Shown here: positions 21,501 to 36,349 of the stretch, piece by piece
Position numbering within the stretch: the stretch's first letter is position 1
How the letters are laid out: every line of letters starts with the position of its first letter
Source of the DNA: Spirodela intermedia
Lineage: Eukaryota; Streptophyta; Magnoliopsida; Alismatales; Araceae
Length of the DNA: 64,000 nt
Assembly: GCA_902729315.2 (NCBI GenBank)
Contig: LR746267.1
Coordinates: forward strand, 8,372,424 to 8,436,423
Direction of reading: 5' to 3'
Program-made: the position numbers and the translations under genes
The notes under the pieces: generated by a model
Database searches by the model: none
Told to the model about the DNA's origin: nothing
What the model saw: the letters and a program-made list of their open reading frames with translations, nothing else

Positions 21501-24500
21501 GTGTGGATATATGGGTTTATAGTGCAGAGGTCATATCAGATGTTTTTGGCCTTCTTTTGACTCAGGGTGTGGATATCCAGAATTCGTATTTCAGTTAGTC
21601 ATTTGTGACTCTAGGAAAATGGTCATAACTTCATTGCCTCAACTTCCCATTAGGCAGTAGTTATGCAGCCCTATATTCTTAGAAACATCAGGGGAATCAC
21701 TGGATCTCTACTTATTTGCAATAACAGAATCTTCATCAAAGCTATTTATGTCAGCAATGATTCCTTTGGGGTTTTTTTTAAATACTTGTATTGTTCTTCT
21801 TCATTCAAACTAAGGTTTCAGGAGCTTGGTGATTCAAGTGCACCTGGCTGACCTGGATGTGGTCTGGGCAATCTCAGTGTGGCCACTTCAGGTCTGTCCA
21901 GGTTGTAAATTTCCAGGGTTTCAGCTCATGTGTCTAACTGAACTCTCACATGACAAACTCTGGTTCAATTCTTATCCCTTGTCAATATAGGGAGAGAATA
22001 GGGAAAATGTGATGTCAATTGGTGTTTAGTGAACTGTTCAAAAGAGTAAGGCTGCCATTCTTGAAGATTTTAGTAAAGACCACTAATGTCGTATGCTTTT
22101 CTTGTTGCTTATCAGCTTTCATCATTGATGCATAATTTACTAACAGCCAGTTGTATTTACTATTACAAATATTTAGTGTAATGTTTTATTCTATCTTTGT
22201 TGGCTCCATAATTTCGATTTTATGACTGTCATCCTTCCAGTCCCAAACCAGAAAAATATTCATTTTACATTTTAAAATAATGTATGAAATGTTTGACTTG
22301 CAAGTGTTATATTTCAGGAAAAGAACGCCAAAGGCTTTTTGGGACGCTTGGTCTCTATAATACTTAAAATGGCATGTCTCAATAGTGTATACAAACTATT
22401 GAAAGGCGTCCTGACTTTATCACAACATGCTCCACATATTTTTGTTTCTGGGATCTTCCCTTTTGCATGTATATCCAATTCTGTGAGCAAGCCAACACCT
22501 CTTCATTTGGATGTATCGCTGCCATCATTTCAAGACATCAAATGGACGTTAACTCGCTTCTACTATCTTTTCAATGTACAACTTGAAAGGAATACCGGCT
22601 TGTAAGTTGATTCTTTTTTTTCGAATGCTCAAATCATTTATTTGTTTTATTCATTTATTTTAGTCAAAGGTGTTATGTTACTGTTTGTTGGTTGTATTTT
22701 TTATTTGCCTTTATTTTTATCGAACATGGTTTTTTAATATTGTTCACCTCAGATTGTCTGTTACAGTCCAACTAAATTTTATGCACTACAGAGTCGTTAT
22801 CCGCATAGGTTTTCTCAGTCAATCCAAGTGTATAGGGTCTACTCTTGGGATCTAGGATCGGGAGGTTGTTTGGCTTGAATCAGAAAATTCTTGGAGTCAT
22901 ATCACACGTTGCAGTTGTTTGACTGGAACTGGTTTAATTGGTATCAGCTGGCTTAGATCATTTTTGAAAGGAGAAGTAGGTGTTTTTGCCTTGTGAATGT
23001 ATTAAGTCTTACTTTCAGTTGCCACTGGTTCATAGTCATCTAGCATAGAAAAAATATTATATCATAAGATGGGAGGATCTACTGTATACACTATGCACAT
23101 TTAATGAAGGATATCTATATGCATTGCAACGTTTTGATTTATGCCTTTGATACCTGTTGGTTGCTTTCAAGATAGCTTTGTTGGATTGTATTTACACTCA
23201 TCTGTATAATAATGAATGCTGAGTTAAACATTTGAAATAAATCCACCATGTTTTTGAACATAATGATTTAAGAAGGCCTTCAAAAGACCTAGTACTGACA
23301 TGTTTTGTGTTTCTATGTACCATGCAGATTTTTTATTGCATTATTTGCCGCCTGTTTTTCATTTGTCATCATAGGAGGCTTCCTGTTCTACAGATACAGG
23401 TACACCATAGGAATCGCATATTTTCCATTTACCATGAAACATTATGCACAATAGCCATTTATGCTCCAAAACATAACTTTTTTTTTGAAATGCCTCTTTT
23501 TTTGGTATATTTTGTCGTTTCAAATAAATCAATTATTAGCGCAAAGCCAACAGCTTATGTTCTCAACATTACCTGAATTTTTGATAGAGAAATGGGGATC
23601 AGGAGAGGTGACGTTAAAGTAGAGATAAACTATGCTAACATCTATTTGAAGTATTTTTGGACAAACAATGGCAATTTCTTGTTGAACGTTGTATTTGACT
23701 ATTTGCATGTTATCATTATGCCTCTTGCTACTAGGCTGAGCTATCAGTAGTTCAAGAACAACAGATTAGGATTTAGTGGAAAAAACAAAGCAGGCACTTG
23801 TGTTGATCAGATATAGAGAAGAGATGAAGCAATTACATGACTGCTAGAAAACCTTGTGTGATAACCATGTACTCTATCAATATAGTGTATACCATAGGGA
23901 TAATCCAAAGTAGTCAAGATGAAGAAATCATGTTCTTAAAAGAAAAAGGTTCTTCCTATCTTTTACTAGACTCTTCGAGCTGAAGAGCATTAGTTTTAGA
24001 AACATACACACTCTGTTGATTCTGTATGGCTTGAACATCACGAGATCCTCCGCATAAAATGCCCTTAAATTAAATGGGAGGGAAACTTTTGCACTCAATT
24101 CTCCGCATTCATAGTAGCTCTATAAAAAATAGATCAATTAACCTAGCTAAGAATCTTCTTACTTTGCTCTCTTTTCAAAGCTATGTGCCTGTCTTAGTCA
24201 TTAATAATTGATATTCTATAAATGCTTCTATTCGTACTATTGTGAGTCATCATCATCCCTCTCATAATTTACCTTGAGTCCAGTGCTTCCTCCTGGTCAT
24301 TTTGACGTTAGCATAGTGACATAATTTTAATATTCCTCACATTGATAGGAACAAGAGAGCAAATCCTTATCTTTTTACTCTTGCAGCATTCTTCATAACA
24401 ATTTAGTAGCCAGAATTTACATGTGGGGATGAGGGTTCTCCTTATTTGAGACCTCCCTCATGTGGGAAAGTATGTTGGAAATTTCTTATTTGCCATGGCA

Positions 24501-27500
24501 ACAAATCTGGCAGTAATTAGAATTATCCGAATGAATCTACTTGTTGTCAAAATCCAGTTAATGAACTATATGGAAAAGACAGTTTCAACTCACTTTGTTT
24601 TAAGTCTTCTTACAGTCCAGCTTGAAAATAGAGCATCTGATTTCTTACAGTCGTTATACTCGCTGTCACCGTGATACCATCTTTTGCTTTCATCATTTTT
24701 ATCTGTTGCATTCAGAGCCTCTTTGCAGATGCCAATCTTTAACAAGCTCTTGCCTCACTAATCTAGGAAAAAGCAACGATCTCTGGGAGACTGTATCTGG
24801 GATGCATGGGCTTGCCTTTGCTCATCATCTACTCATTTAGGAGTATGAAGTTTCTTCAGATAGAGCTGCTATGATTTTTAACTTATATTTGGTGAAATTG
24901 AGGTTTTTGACATTATTTGTGCTTTTATACCAGCAAAAAACTCGTGGTGAACGTACTATTGGTCTTATCCTTGCTGTGTGGGGAATATTATTTTATTCAC
25001 GCTTGTTGAGTACAATGACTGAACAATTTAGAGTGAGTTTTTCCTTAAATTTTGTAAACTGTCCTTTAATGATATTGGAAGAATGTTGTCTCTGTAACAA
25101 GTATTTTCCACAGTACAATATGGAAAAGATTAGGGAAGGTGCTCAAATGCAAGTCATGGAGAGTGATCATGTTATTATTTGTGGGATAAATAGTCATCTG
25201 CCTTATATACTCCAGCAACTAAATAAGCATCACGAGTCTGCTATTCGAGTTGGTACTGCTACATCGAGGTATATATCTTTGTCAAGCAGTTGACATTGCT
25301 TGTAATTTAAGATCAGATCAACTAATTATCAATTGATGAGAGGCTTATAAAGTATTTGTGTCTGACATGAACATTGTAATTTGAAGGAAGCAAAGAATCG
25401 TCATCTTGTCTGATCTTACACGGAAGCAGATGGAGAAGCTTAGAGATAATGTTGCCAAAGATCTGAAGCACATTGACGTTATAAACAAAAGGTAACGTAA
25501 TTCAGCTCATCTTGCCTCGTTGCCTGCCAAATAGTTCATACCTTTTATAACTTTGACGAGATGCATTAAGAGTCAACGTTGGCACTTTTCATCTGTTCTA
25601 GGCCATAGTGCAAACAAAGCTGGTCAGAACCTCAAATAATACTGTTTTTGCCTGTTTTGGAATTGTCTATATTTGATAATCAATTTTATGTTTTTTTTTA
25701 ATTAACCTCTGTTTGTGCAATGGTTTGATTTGTGAAAAATCTTTAATTTCTTTCGAAGCTTGAGTCCTGTGGACAGAATCTATTAGAGGCCATATTGAAA
25801 ATCGTTACTTTGCAGTTACTCTCTCTTAGGATTAAGATATAATTTAAATTCTTTTCTTGCTTAGAAAAGAACATTGGTTTTTCTAGTGGAAGTAAAAAGG
25901 TTGCTTTTTGACCGCAAAACACAACCATAGCTGAACTGAGAAGGAGTCATGCCGGAAAAAAAATCTAGTTTTGTAAATCTACTCTTGCCTTCCTCCTTTT
26001 CTTTCTCAAATAGTGTTAGAAAGAAAACCTGTATAAATTGAAAATCATTGCTTTGGACAGTATTATACCTTACTATCATGACATAATTTTAACTCTTTTC
26101 TAGGTTAGTAGAAAGTATTGTGTCTTGTGGATGTGAGGAAAGCTTTCTGTGCGAAATCAAAATAAAATCATAACTGGAGTTGGAACTGAAACAACTTTTT
26201 CTTGTTTTTTACACTTTTTTCTTTCCTTATTTTTCTTATATATATATTTTTCTTTCTTAGATAACGGACGAAAACTTTATAACTGTTTTGACCGGTTTCT
26301 TATTGATTACACGACTTTTATATTAAAATAAGCTTTAAAACACATGCCCTTGGGTTGTTGCCCCTTTTTAATGATAGTTTCATGTAAAATAATTTAGGTT
26401 GTTTTAATCTCATTCTCTAAATGAAGATGCAGAACCTAAAAAGCTATTTATATCTTTCTACGAATGTCATCTCACTTTAGAATTTTTCATGTGCTTCATT
26501 AGAGTTGTCAATGGGCCGGTAAGGGTAGAATGCAGTTTTATCTCAGGTTTGGCCCATTAATCCTGCTACAAAATAGGAATAAGCCCATCATGCCACCTTC
26601 ACCAACATATCAAACCACAACCCCCCCTCCCCCCCCCAAAAAAAAACCTCTGTGGTGACATATACCCTCACGAATAGCTGCAAAACCTCATTGTTTTCTT
26701 CCACCTACATAGTGCTGCCCACTCTGTCTGGCTACACGTACCTCTCTCCCAATATTGCTTCTATCTTTGGCATGCAAACAATGGAACTTTTCCTCCAGTT
26801 GGCCCTTAACAGTATCTACTCCCTTATATGGGTGTGACTAAACCGCATTCCGATCCCCCCTCTACCCCACTCTTCCAAAGCAGAATAAAGAAGCGCTTAC
26901 TTTCCTTTTCCCACACTGGCATGTTCCCCAACTTTTCACTCACATGCCCGCAACCCAGAAACAGTTGCCAAGAATGCTGTTTGTCAGGCCTGACCCGATC
27001 GGGCCTCTTCGTGTTCTTGGGCTTGGGTCACTCTTGGCCGGGTACCTCTATATATATGATTTTTTTTTATGCAATACTTCTTCCAAGAAAGGGAGTTATT
27101 GCATTTTTATTTTCGGGTCAAATGATTTCTTGAAAACAAATGCATATGCCAAACCTGGCATCATTTCCTCTCTGTTGCCTGCTTTAAGGACTGTCATATA
27201 TAGACAGTCCTTAAAGCATTTAACTATATTTTTTTGGTGGAACTGATCGATAAATATACTAGTTTAATTGGTATTTTGTAGCGTGCAATAAGGTTTAGTT
27301 ATTGACGACTCTCTATGAACATCTTGGTCTCTTTTTATGAGCATCTTCCCTTAATACTGGGGATATGTGACCTTTGATATTGTAAGGATTATCTCGGGAA
27401 TAGTTTCTAAAGGGTCACCTTGATAAAAATTTATAATCATAAAAGTTTTGATACATTGGGGTTCCTATTGTTCTGTAATATTGTTTTTGGCATGTGGCTT

Positions 27501-30500
27501 CTGCCTCTTCCTATTGGGCTCACTGGAACTGCCATTGTTTCCCTTTGCTTTTGCTTCTGCTGCCACTGTCTAACCCAGTTATTTCTATTACTTCTACCAC
27601 TACCTACATTTCCTGGTGCCACATTGCTCTCTACTTTTGCTGTTAATTCAGGCTTCTTCCTCGTGTCCTGTGCTAAAGGTTTATTTGTCCTTATTATACT
27701 TTTCTGTATCCAGCCAGTTTATGCCTTTGTTCGGATTGGAATTATAAGATGAATGCACAAGGAAAATCTAATGGTGCAGTCTCCTGTCAGGATTTATCGT
27801 ATAAACTTGGTGATTATGATCCTGTTCTTTGGAAGAAACGAATACCTTTTTGTCTTTTCCCAATATCGGGGTTCTCCCCAGTTTCAGCTGTTTGACTTAA
27901 GTATGTCGACTAACTCTAGAACTTATTATCGTCTGTCTCCAGCTGTAGTCTTAGCATGACAAAATCTTTTGAACGAGCTGCAGCAAACAGGGCGCGCTCT
28001 ATCATTATATTACCTACAAAGATCGACAGGTGAAGTCTCACTGTCTTGAGTGCTGGGGATGTGAAATATATTTGATGGTTGGACTAGTTGTAATATTTTG
28101 TGTTCATTGAAGCCGATGTTATTTTTGGTTGCACTCCTGATAATTGTCTATACAGATACGTTAGTGTTTGGTGTAGTGCTGGATACTTAGAAAAGTGATG
28201 CATATAGAAATGAATGGTGATTTCGTTTCAATTTCAAGTCATTTAAAGCCATTTTCATGCTGAAAATCCAGAGTGTTCTTAATCATCTAACTTACTCAGG
28301 TACGAAGTTGACACGGATGCTGTTCTCTCGTTACTAGCTCTACAATCTCTCCCTGGAATGGCATCCATACCAGCTGTTGTTGAGGTGTGCTTCTTGCTGA
28401 GTGCTAAAATGAGAACCGTGCCTTGTCAAGATGTTAGCGTGCAAAAATACCGAAAAGATTAACCCATTCATTCTTACTGAGGCTTTAAGGACATTAATGT
28501 GTATCACAGTGAATTTTAGATTAAGAAAATAAAAGTCGCTCTATTGAAAACCATTTTTTTCCAAATGCTACATCGAAAATTCCATGCCAGCCAACATTTA
28601 TTTGTTTCAGTTTGCATCAGCTCGTTTTCAAGATTGCATTCTAACTTCCACGGTTCTTGGTAAACTCTTTGTTCAACTATGTGCCATCACCGTTATCATA
28701 TATGGTTTGAAGTACCTGTATAACTGCATTCTCTATGGAAAAGAAGATACCTTATTTTGTATTTTTGAGAAAATCTTCGTTCATTAATTGGCATTCTTGT
28801 GGATTCAAATGAAGGTATCAAACCCAAGAACAAGTGGGCTTTTGAAATCAATCTCAGGCCTGAAAGTTGAACCTGTTGAAATGGTTGCGTCAAAGCTGTT
28901 TGTTCAGTGTTCTCGGCAAAAAGGGCTTATAAAGATCTACAGGCACTTGCTTAATTATCGAAGTACACCTTCTTTCTTGAATGAATTCTTTGGTTACCAT
29001 ACTATTTAATATATATCAAGAAGGTGTAATGCATCTGACTATGTGCTTACAGCTTGATACGTAACTGTAGCTAGAGTATACCTCGTCTCTGAAGTTCGTT
29101 TTTAGTGTTCTTCACAGCATCATTTGGGCTTATTTGGTTTAGCATTTTTGGATGCAATCTGATTGTATGTTTTTCTGTTAAAACAGAAAATGTATTCAAT
29201 CTCTGTAGCTTTCCAGAACTTGTTGGGTTAAAGTACGAGCATGTGAGACGTGGACTAAAGGATGTAAGAGACTGCTAACTTGTACCAACTTTTTTGGTTC
29301 GTTACTTAAGGCTTTATATACCAACGTTTCGTGCAGGTAGTGGTATGCGGCCTTTATAGAAGTGGGAACATGTACTTTCATCCAAATGATAGTGAAGAAA
29401 TGCTCCCTTCTGATAAAGTATGTAAGAACTTTGGGTTGATGCCTGAAAATGAAATGAAATTCTATTTACTTTTAGACGGCTACCCTGAATTTCTGAGATT
29501 ACCAAACCAATTTTTCTCATATTTGTGGAGTTTCTGTTCAATAGGCCACGGTAGGATATTTAATCAGGTTTACACCAAATTAGTCACAGCTGTTTCTTTT
29601 ATCTCTAGAGTATACAGATTCTATGGTACATGGTTCCTTTTTGTAAAGGATATTTCCTAGTGGCTTCTATCGGCATCTTTTAACCCACAATAACAAACTT
29701 CTTACCACTGTGAAACTTCATCTCACATCTTGCCTAAAAATGTTGAGAAGGAATTGCAATGCAGTTCAGGTGGCCAAGGTGTTGGAGAAATATAAAATAA
29801 TCTTTTGTGGGGCTTTCAAGTTATCTTCAGACATTGAATGCCACATACTAGTTGGAGGAATTTGTCTTCAGGTTATAGAGTGGCGTATTTGATTAGATTT
29901 GCAGTTGATAAAAAGAAGCTGCAGCAGATGTAAACAACGCAATGAGATGGAAAATAACATTAAAACCCAAAAAGAAAGGACTTGTAACAGATGATAGCAC
30001 AGCTTAGCATGAAATATTTCGTGAATATGAGAAACAATTGTAAACAGAAGGAAGACTAAAATCAATATATATATGCCCTCATAAAGTCAACGCAATCATG
30101 TCGGTTCATTTTGAAGATTGTTAATCCTACGGGAGTTTAAATCGAAGTCAATTTGGTACGAGTAGAGTCGACCCATATTTATAGTCATAGGTTAACTTTG
30201 TGGTAACCTACAGAGGATTACTCTAATCACATGTCTTCATGCATATGCCGACATTTTGTCTTTGACATGTGGTCAATATGAGTGCAGACCCAGAGCGATT
30301 ATCAGCTCTGAGGAAAGTTATTGAACCATTCATCTTCAAAGTAATTGGCAATGTGTGGAGTATCATTGTAATTACTAGTTTACTTCTGTGGGAAGTGATA
30401 CAGTTGAATTCTTAGTAAAGGTCTTGTTTTTGGTGCGGAAACCTTGAGAGGAAAAAATGGTTACCCTTATCTCTGAGTACAGTTCAGCTGCTGTATCCTT

Positions 30501-33500
30501 TAACCTGCTCAGCCAATGAAGATAGTGCTGAGGTACACGGAGGTCCATTAAGACTATTAAGAGTCGGGAGATGGACATGGATAGATGAAAGAAATGAAAA
30601 CCTCTGGGATAACTGGTCCACTGATGGGATTATATTATGATATTAAAACTTGGCATAGGAAAGTAGAAAAGGCAGTAGTTTAGAGGGCATTGTTTTTATC
30701 TCAGCTGAAAAGTAGGAAATAGCTTGAAAATTTTAGGAGTCTAGAGGGAGCCTAGACTCAGGAAGAACTCCTTCAAATTAAGGATTGAAACATACAAAGA
30801 CTAAGACAGGAAAAGGTAAGAAACAAATCAAAACTATCAAGTGATGAAATTTCAGATTGAAATTTAACTAGGTTTACTTTACTTGAGCTGATGAAGAGAT
30901 ATTTGATCAACAGTATAAGGATCGTCTAGCAGCTTAGCCAAACTGCTGCAGAGATCGATCTCTTCGTGCATGCAAAAGTTTATGGTAGTATACATGTGCT
31001 ACTTATGAACATTTTGGTAAAATAATGGGATGGATCCTTTTGAGCATACCATCCAATTGCAATCCTTCCTTAATTGTAGAGGCCTCTGTCTAGGGTTCTC
31101 CATATTCCATCCTCTTATTTGTCGTGGTTACTCAGGTTGCATACTTACTGGGAGGATGAAGTCATCACGTGTTTCAGTCCAATGTGTTACATGTTACTTA
31201 TCGGTGAGATGTGGATAACCGTAGAGTATGTTTATTCTAGAATGAGAGAACTGTGTTCAAATAGATGCCTAAATCTTTGGTGGAAGGGGATGGGCTGACT
31301 CTAAAAAAACGTTAATTTGTTGGACTAATAAGGAGAAGAGGTAACCCAAAGTGCTTCCATAGTTTTGGATGTTGTATTGGAGAGTTTTTTATCACGCCTT
31401 TAGGGCAAAGTTCGTCGCAGGAGTGAGTGCTGTAGAATAGAGGTTGAAAGACCTTAGTATAAGCAGTTTCTTGTGAGCTTGGCATGGTTGACGGGAACCA
31501 TCAAGCGAGAAGGGCAGTAATTGAGGATGGTGTGAGAAAATATTAGGGAACCAGAGTATAGATGTCAAACCTGAGACGTTATGGATCTCCTTTTTTGCTT
31601 ATAGCTTTTCTTGAACTTCGTTATGTGATGTTTGCGAGAAGTATTATCAAATTAGGAAATGGGAAATTACAGCCATTAATGTATGGTGTGAAAACATAGT
31701 AAATGCACACATGTTCTCACTTGCTAAAGAATCCACCCTAATGTTGTGCAACAGAGATAATGCCATACATGCAGCCGGTGGATAAATGAGTGTAGGTGGA
31801 AGTTATATCATGGGGAGGGGTGAATTTAATGGAATTGGTGTAAATGTTAGGGGGTCCTTGCATTGCTGGTAGGAAGAGGACACATCAGGACACCTCCACG
31901 GTAATAGAACTCCCATTTACGTTAACATAAATCATGTGGTTTTCCTGCCGCGGGCAAAGCCATTTATCAGCATTCTCTATTAAAGGTGAAATTCTTCCTA
32001 TGGAGGATGAACCATATGGTAGCTGCTGACATAATCCAAGTCCCATCCATGTGATAGTTCTTGGAATGCAGCTCCAATGAGTCAGGATCTGAGGAGATAT
32101 AAGACAAGCTCCTTAATGGACGACATTAAATAGCTATGACGGGATTATTATTTAATGGCAGAGAATGTGGAATCCACAAGAAGGTCCGGACAGTAAGTTA
32201 CCTGGTTCTTCATCTCCGTGACGAATTTTTCAGGAAGGGATGTCATGGCTCTCAACATGCAGAAAATATCTTGTTGGTGTACTGACATTTGAGTGGGAAA
32301 ATTTTATTCGTTACTGGGGAACACTCAAGTGGAGTGAGTAGGTAATAAATATGCTAAATAGAGGAGCTTGCAGGAGCTCTGTGCTGGGACTATCTTCCGA
32401 TGTATGTGTACCATTTTTAGTTTTTGAATAGAACGTTGGGTATTGTCAACCGTGTGACAATCATAATCCATTTCTATCAACAGGTGGTCAGCCATGTTCA
32501 ATGAACTCAAAAAACTTGGCAAAGGCTGTCTGAGCATGCTCGGCTTTAACTTGAAGAAAATAAATCCTTCACGAAATGTTGACTGACTTAAATTTTCTGC
32601 TGCAGCTGGTTTGCATCTCAGGATGCTTAGGTTTATTCTTCACTATTCGATCCCTGTTTCTCGTCGTCCTTTCTATTTCGTTTCCATGCTTGTTTTGCTC
32701 TTTGTTTATGGCATAAATGCTGCCGTTTCTAAAACTTTTGCATATGTCATCCCCTTCCGAAATTATTGATGTTTTAAAGGATAAATTTCATCAAGAAAAA
32801 AGTTATGTAAGATGAAATATTGGGAATTCGATTACACATGTTTCTGTGGTTAGTGTTGGACTATAGTTGATTTTAATAACTCTTCTATTCCCATTGAAGT
32901 TGTTGTTCATATCACCTGTTTATGGAAAGAGAAGACCAGAACTTTTACCGTCAGACAATCCACAAGAAAGTCAATCGCCACAAAATCTGGTGTCTCAACA
33001 AACGAGTTTATCATCACACAAATCATTTGAATTGAAAGCACGTGTTGCAAACATCGTGAAGCGTCCCTCGAAGTCAAGTTCAAAGGTATTCCTTTTCGCA
33101 GAAGAGTGTGAACGTGATTCTATATGACAGGGTATTTGATATCCAAGGCCTTTGCAGACATCGGATTCGAATCTAGGACCAAGAGAGTGTGTACTTATTC
33201 TGGGATGGCGACCAGGTGTTCATGAGATGATTCGAGAATACGACAATTACCTCGGTCCTGGCAGCATACTGGTACGTCCCACTTTCTTCTCTTTCTCTGT
33301 TAAAACGTGGATTTGCGTACGATATCCATATACGTTGACGCTATCTTCATCTAATATTAAAGAGAAAAAAAAATGCCCTCTTTCGTCTTTTATGAAAAGG
33401 ATTCTGGGACCTCTTGGACCTTTTTTCCCAGTTTCACCGTTTTCATGATATTGATATTTAGTAAAATTATCTTTAATAATGAATTTAATTAATCTACTTC

Positions 33501-35987
33501 TGGGTGTCAATTTTTAGAAAACAATATTAAAAAATATTCGCTGCTATTTTTTTGGATAAATTATTTTTCATCATTTTCCAATTTATTGGATGTGATAATT
33601 TTAAAGTTGGATTTCTTCTGATGTTGAGGAACTTGATTTCAGAGCACGTTACATTGAAATTTCCAGTGTTTCTCAGTAGGTCATTTCTATTCATCATACA
33701 TTGGCTAAATAAAATCAGGTCATATTTTTTCAATTTTTCATGAAATGCCACTTAATATATTATGTACCCGTCATTAGATAGTTTCTGCTGTCCATGGTCG
33801 TGCTGAGATATTTGATGTCTGGGTAGTTTTTTATTATTGTCTTGAAAATGATAATTCATCATAACTGAACTCTTACATTGGGCTGTGAAGTAGACATCAA
33901 AGAGCCAGATAGCACACATAGCCTGCAGATTTGAACCTGTTTAATGGGAATCGAACATGTTGACAATGTGCACCTGACTGGTTTCATTGATGTACTTCAA
34001 TCCTACGTGCGCTGGGTTTCAATTATGTACTTGACAACTCAGCGCTCTGCTGCCCCTGTGGTCTAAAGATAGAACTCAATCATAATTATTTTCAGTATCG
34101 CTACCAAATGGTTTCAGATAATTAATTGCTCCGAAAGTTACTTGCAGGAAGTACTATCCGAAGCTCCTATTGCTGAGAGGATAAGCTCAGCGAGCTCTCC
34201 CATGCGAAGTGAACTGACGCACATTAAGGTTTCCCACAAGGTCAATCTCTATGCCTACTTAATTAACTGATACGTCCTATCTGAGCCATTTATCTTCATT
34301 TTTTTGTATGTTCATTTTTATCTAGTCCTTTGTCTCTCTCCCACGAGAAAACTCATGTATCTCAGGTTGGAAACCCAATGAACTACGACGACCTAAAGGA
34401 CACAATATTGAACATCCGAAAGTCCATGAAGGGTGCTCAAGATGTCCCTTTGACAATAGCAATAATATCCGACAGGGAGTGGCTTGCTGGAGGTAATAAC
34501 ATATGAAACCAGTAATGCTAGAGCTGTTCTTTGTTTGACGAATATTTCTGTGCAGATCCATCGAGGGCGGACAAGCATTCAGCATATACACTTCTTCTTG
34601 CTGAAGATATTTGCATTAACCATGGGATTAAGGTTAGTGGCATATTAATTTTTAATAACTTATTATTTCCCACATATTTATAATTTTTTATGCTTCCGAA
34701 TGCTAAAAGCATCGGGGCTCATGATCTTGCATGTTCATGGTAAGCCCACGATCTGAAATCACCATAAGAGATGAAGGTCACTGTTGACAATGGGCATAGT
34801 AGTGAAGCAGTAGAATAGCATGCCACTGTCCGGATGACGAGGATTGTGATTTTAATCATCATGAAGAGTAATTGTCCCTAATCCATGAAATCCATCACAC
34901 TGCATACCCAACTGGTTTACTCCCATGTACATTGACTTCGCCCACTTTATAAGACAAGTGGACATTTTTGGTCCTGAATTTGGAAAAATCATTTCTGAGG
35001 AATTTCTCACATTTAATACTCCAGCATCTTCTTCACTATGACAATGGCAATTTTTCACATTTAATAATATAAATGACTTGTTTCAGTGCCTTTTGCATCA
35101 TCGTGATTAGCCTCCACATCAAAACTTGTGAATTTTCTCTTTACGATACAAGTAGACTAGATTCAGCATGCTATGATGAATCTATATGTTGGGAACATGC
35201 TTCTTGCAGGTGGCGAACCTGGTTGCCGAAATCGTTGATTCTAAACTAGGCAAACAAGTAAGTATACCCTTCCTTTTCTCCTCCAGGCTCCGTTAGAAAT
35301 TACTGATCATGATTGGCTGACTCTGCAGATCACCAGAATCAAGCCATCCCTCACATTCATTGGTTCAGAGGAAGTAATGAGTCTCGTGACTGCCCAAGGT
35401 TTGCCACCACCACTCTCTTCACCGAGAGCATGCAGTCTTTCATGAATCACTCTTGCTATTTACACAATTCCAGTAAATGACAGTTTCTGAGAGTTGTGAG
35501 CTGAATAAGGTGTGGACTGACATTCTTAATGCCGAGGGAGACGAAATATATGTTAAGGTGAGTATCTAGATTCAAGAAACTGAAGTAATCAGTGAGGTTA
35601 TAATTTCCTCTTAAATACTGTGTACTCTGTAGCTCATCATCTAGGGTTTTCGCCTACTTTATTTCTACATTGATTTCATAGGATATCGGGCTCTACATGA
35701 CGGAAGGAGAGACCCCATCCTTCTATGAGCTTTCTGAGAGGGCGGTCTTGCGCCGTGAAGTCGCCATTGGCTATGTAAAAAATAACAGGAAGGTAACCTT
35801 ACTAAATTTCTATTATCTTCTTCTTCACCATATGCATATAAATATATCTACTCTAAAAATACCTTATTTTACACTGTCTTGGCAGGTTATAAACCCCCAA
35901 AACAAACTGGAGCCTCTTAATCTTGAGATGAATGATTCCCTTATAGTGATATCTGAGCTTGAGGGCAGCTCAACGACCGCCATTTAA
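18586..35987 (+). CDS. POLLUX-like plastid envelope ion channel, copy A (24 exons)
   Basis: Relatives in Arabidopsis (PEC1/PEC2, distantly related to CASTOR/POLLUX) are K+-permeable channels of the plastid envelope that shape stromal Ca2+ signals. Exons: 18586-18674, 19588-19655, 20244-20419, 22318-22601, 23328-23399, 24767-24842, 24934-25032, 25114-25268, 25387-25491, 27949-28029, 28300-28384, 28815-28962, 29187-29263, 29337-29417, 32900-33085, 33158-33271, 34148-34240, 34366-34492, 34556-34632, 35210-35257, 35329-35398, 35484-35557, 35682-35792, 35886-35987. All joins keep frame and give 865 residues. Residues 1-110 are Ser/Arg-rich, transit-peptide-like. A membrane helix ([20 protein letters not shown]) spans about 206-226, the pore loop ([13 protein letters not shown]) about 240-253, and the next helix about 260-280. 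The first RCK-type domain starts near 295 ([14 protein letters not shown]), the second near 603 ([14 protein letters not shown]). The protein ends [12 protein letters not shown]. All introns are GT-AG. The first three exons are supported mainly by matching frame and by copy B. Confidence 0.93.
27180..27218. repeat. Perfect inverted repeat (16-bp arms, 7-bp loop) in intron 9 of copy A
   Basis: The left arm TGCTTTAAGGACTGTC (27,180-27,195) and right arm (27,203-27,218) are exact reverse complements around ATATATA. The equivalent place in copy B (about 55,685-55,720) keeps the flanks but not the palindrome. It would form a stable hairpin in the intron. It could be a tiny element footprint or a local inverted duplication. 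Confidence 0.85.
29418..32899 (+). other. Long intron 14 of channel copy A
   Basis: This is the largest intron of copy A (about 3.5 kb; the equivalent in copy B is about 3.1 kb). It separates the two halves of the RCK region. Much of it aligns with copy B, including the stretches around 30,240-30,560 and 31,660-32,560. No gene, RNA gene or coding exon is recognised inside on either strand. Confidence 0.5.
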
Positions 35988-36330
35988 GTATGCATTTTTT
36001 CACCAATAATCCCTTATTTACATGACTCGTGGAATATGAATTATAGTGTATATGATATATTTTGTAAAAATATTCTTCATTATTTTTATCTTGAAATATT
36101 ATCTTAGAGAAACATAAAAGACACAGTGTGAATTCCTTTAAAAAGAAACATTATGAACATGGCTTTGGATTATTTTAGCACAGCAAAACCATTTTCTGAT
36201 GAAACTTGTGCTGATTATATCCAATACTTGCAGGAAAAATAAAGTAAAAATGCTCTTGAGTGAGGTTTTCAAAAAGAGGGGCGTGAGGTATACTGCGTAA
36301 TATAATGCGCTGTTTTTAAGATCATTAGTT
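35988..36330. other. 3' flank of channel copy A
   Basis: The first bases after the stop match the 3' flank of copy B up to the window end (both contain a TTCACCAAT-ATCCCTT-like stretch). Beyond about 36,010 no comparison is possible. AT-rich, with no coding signal. Confidence 0.4.
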
Positions 36331-36349
36331 TGGATTTGGTGCACGGCTT

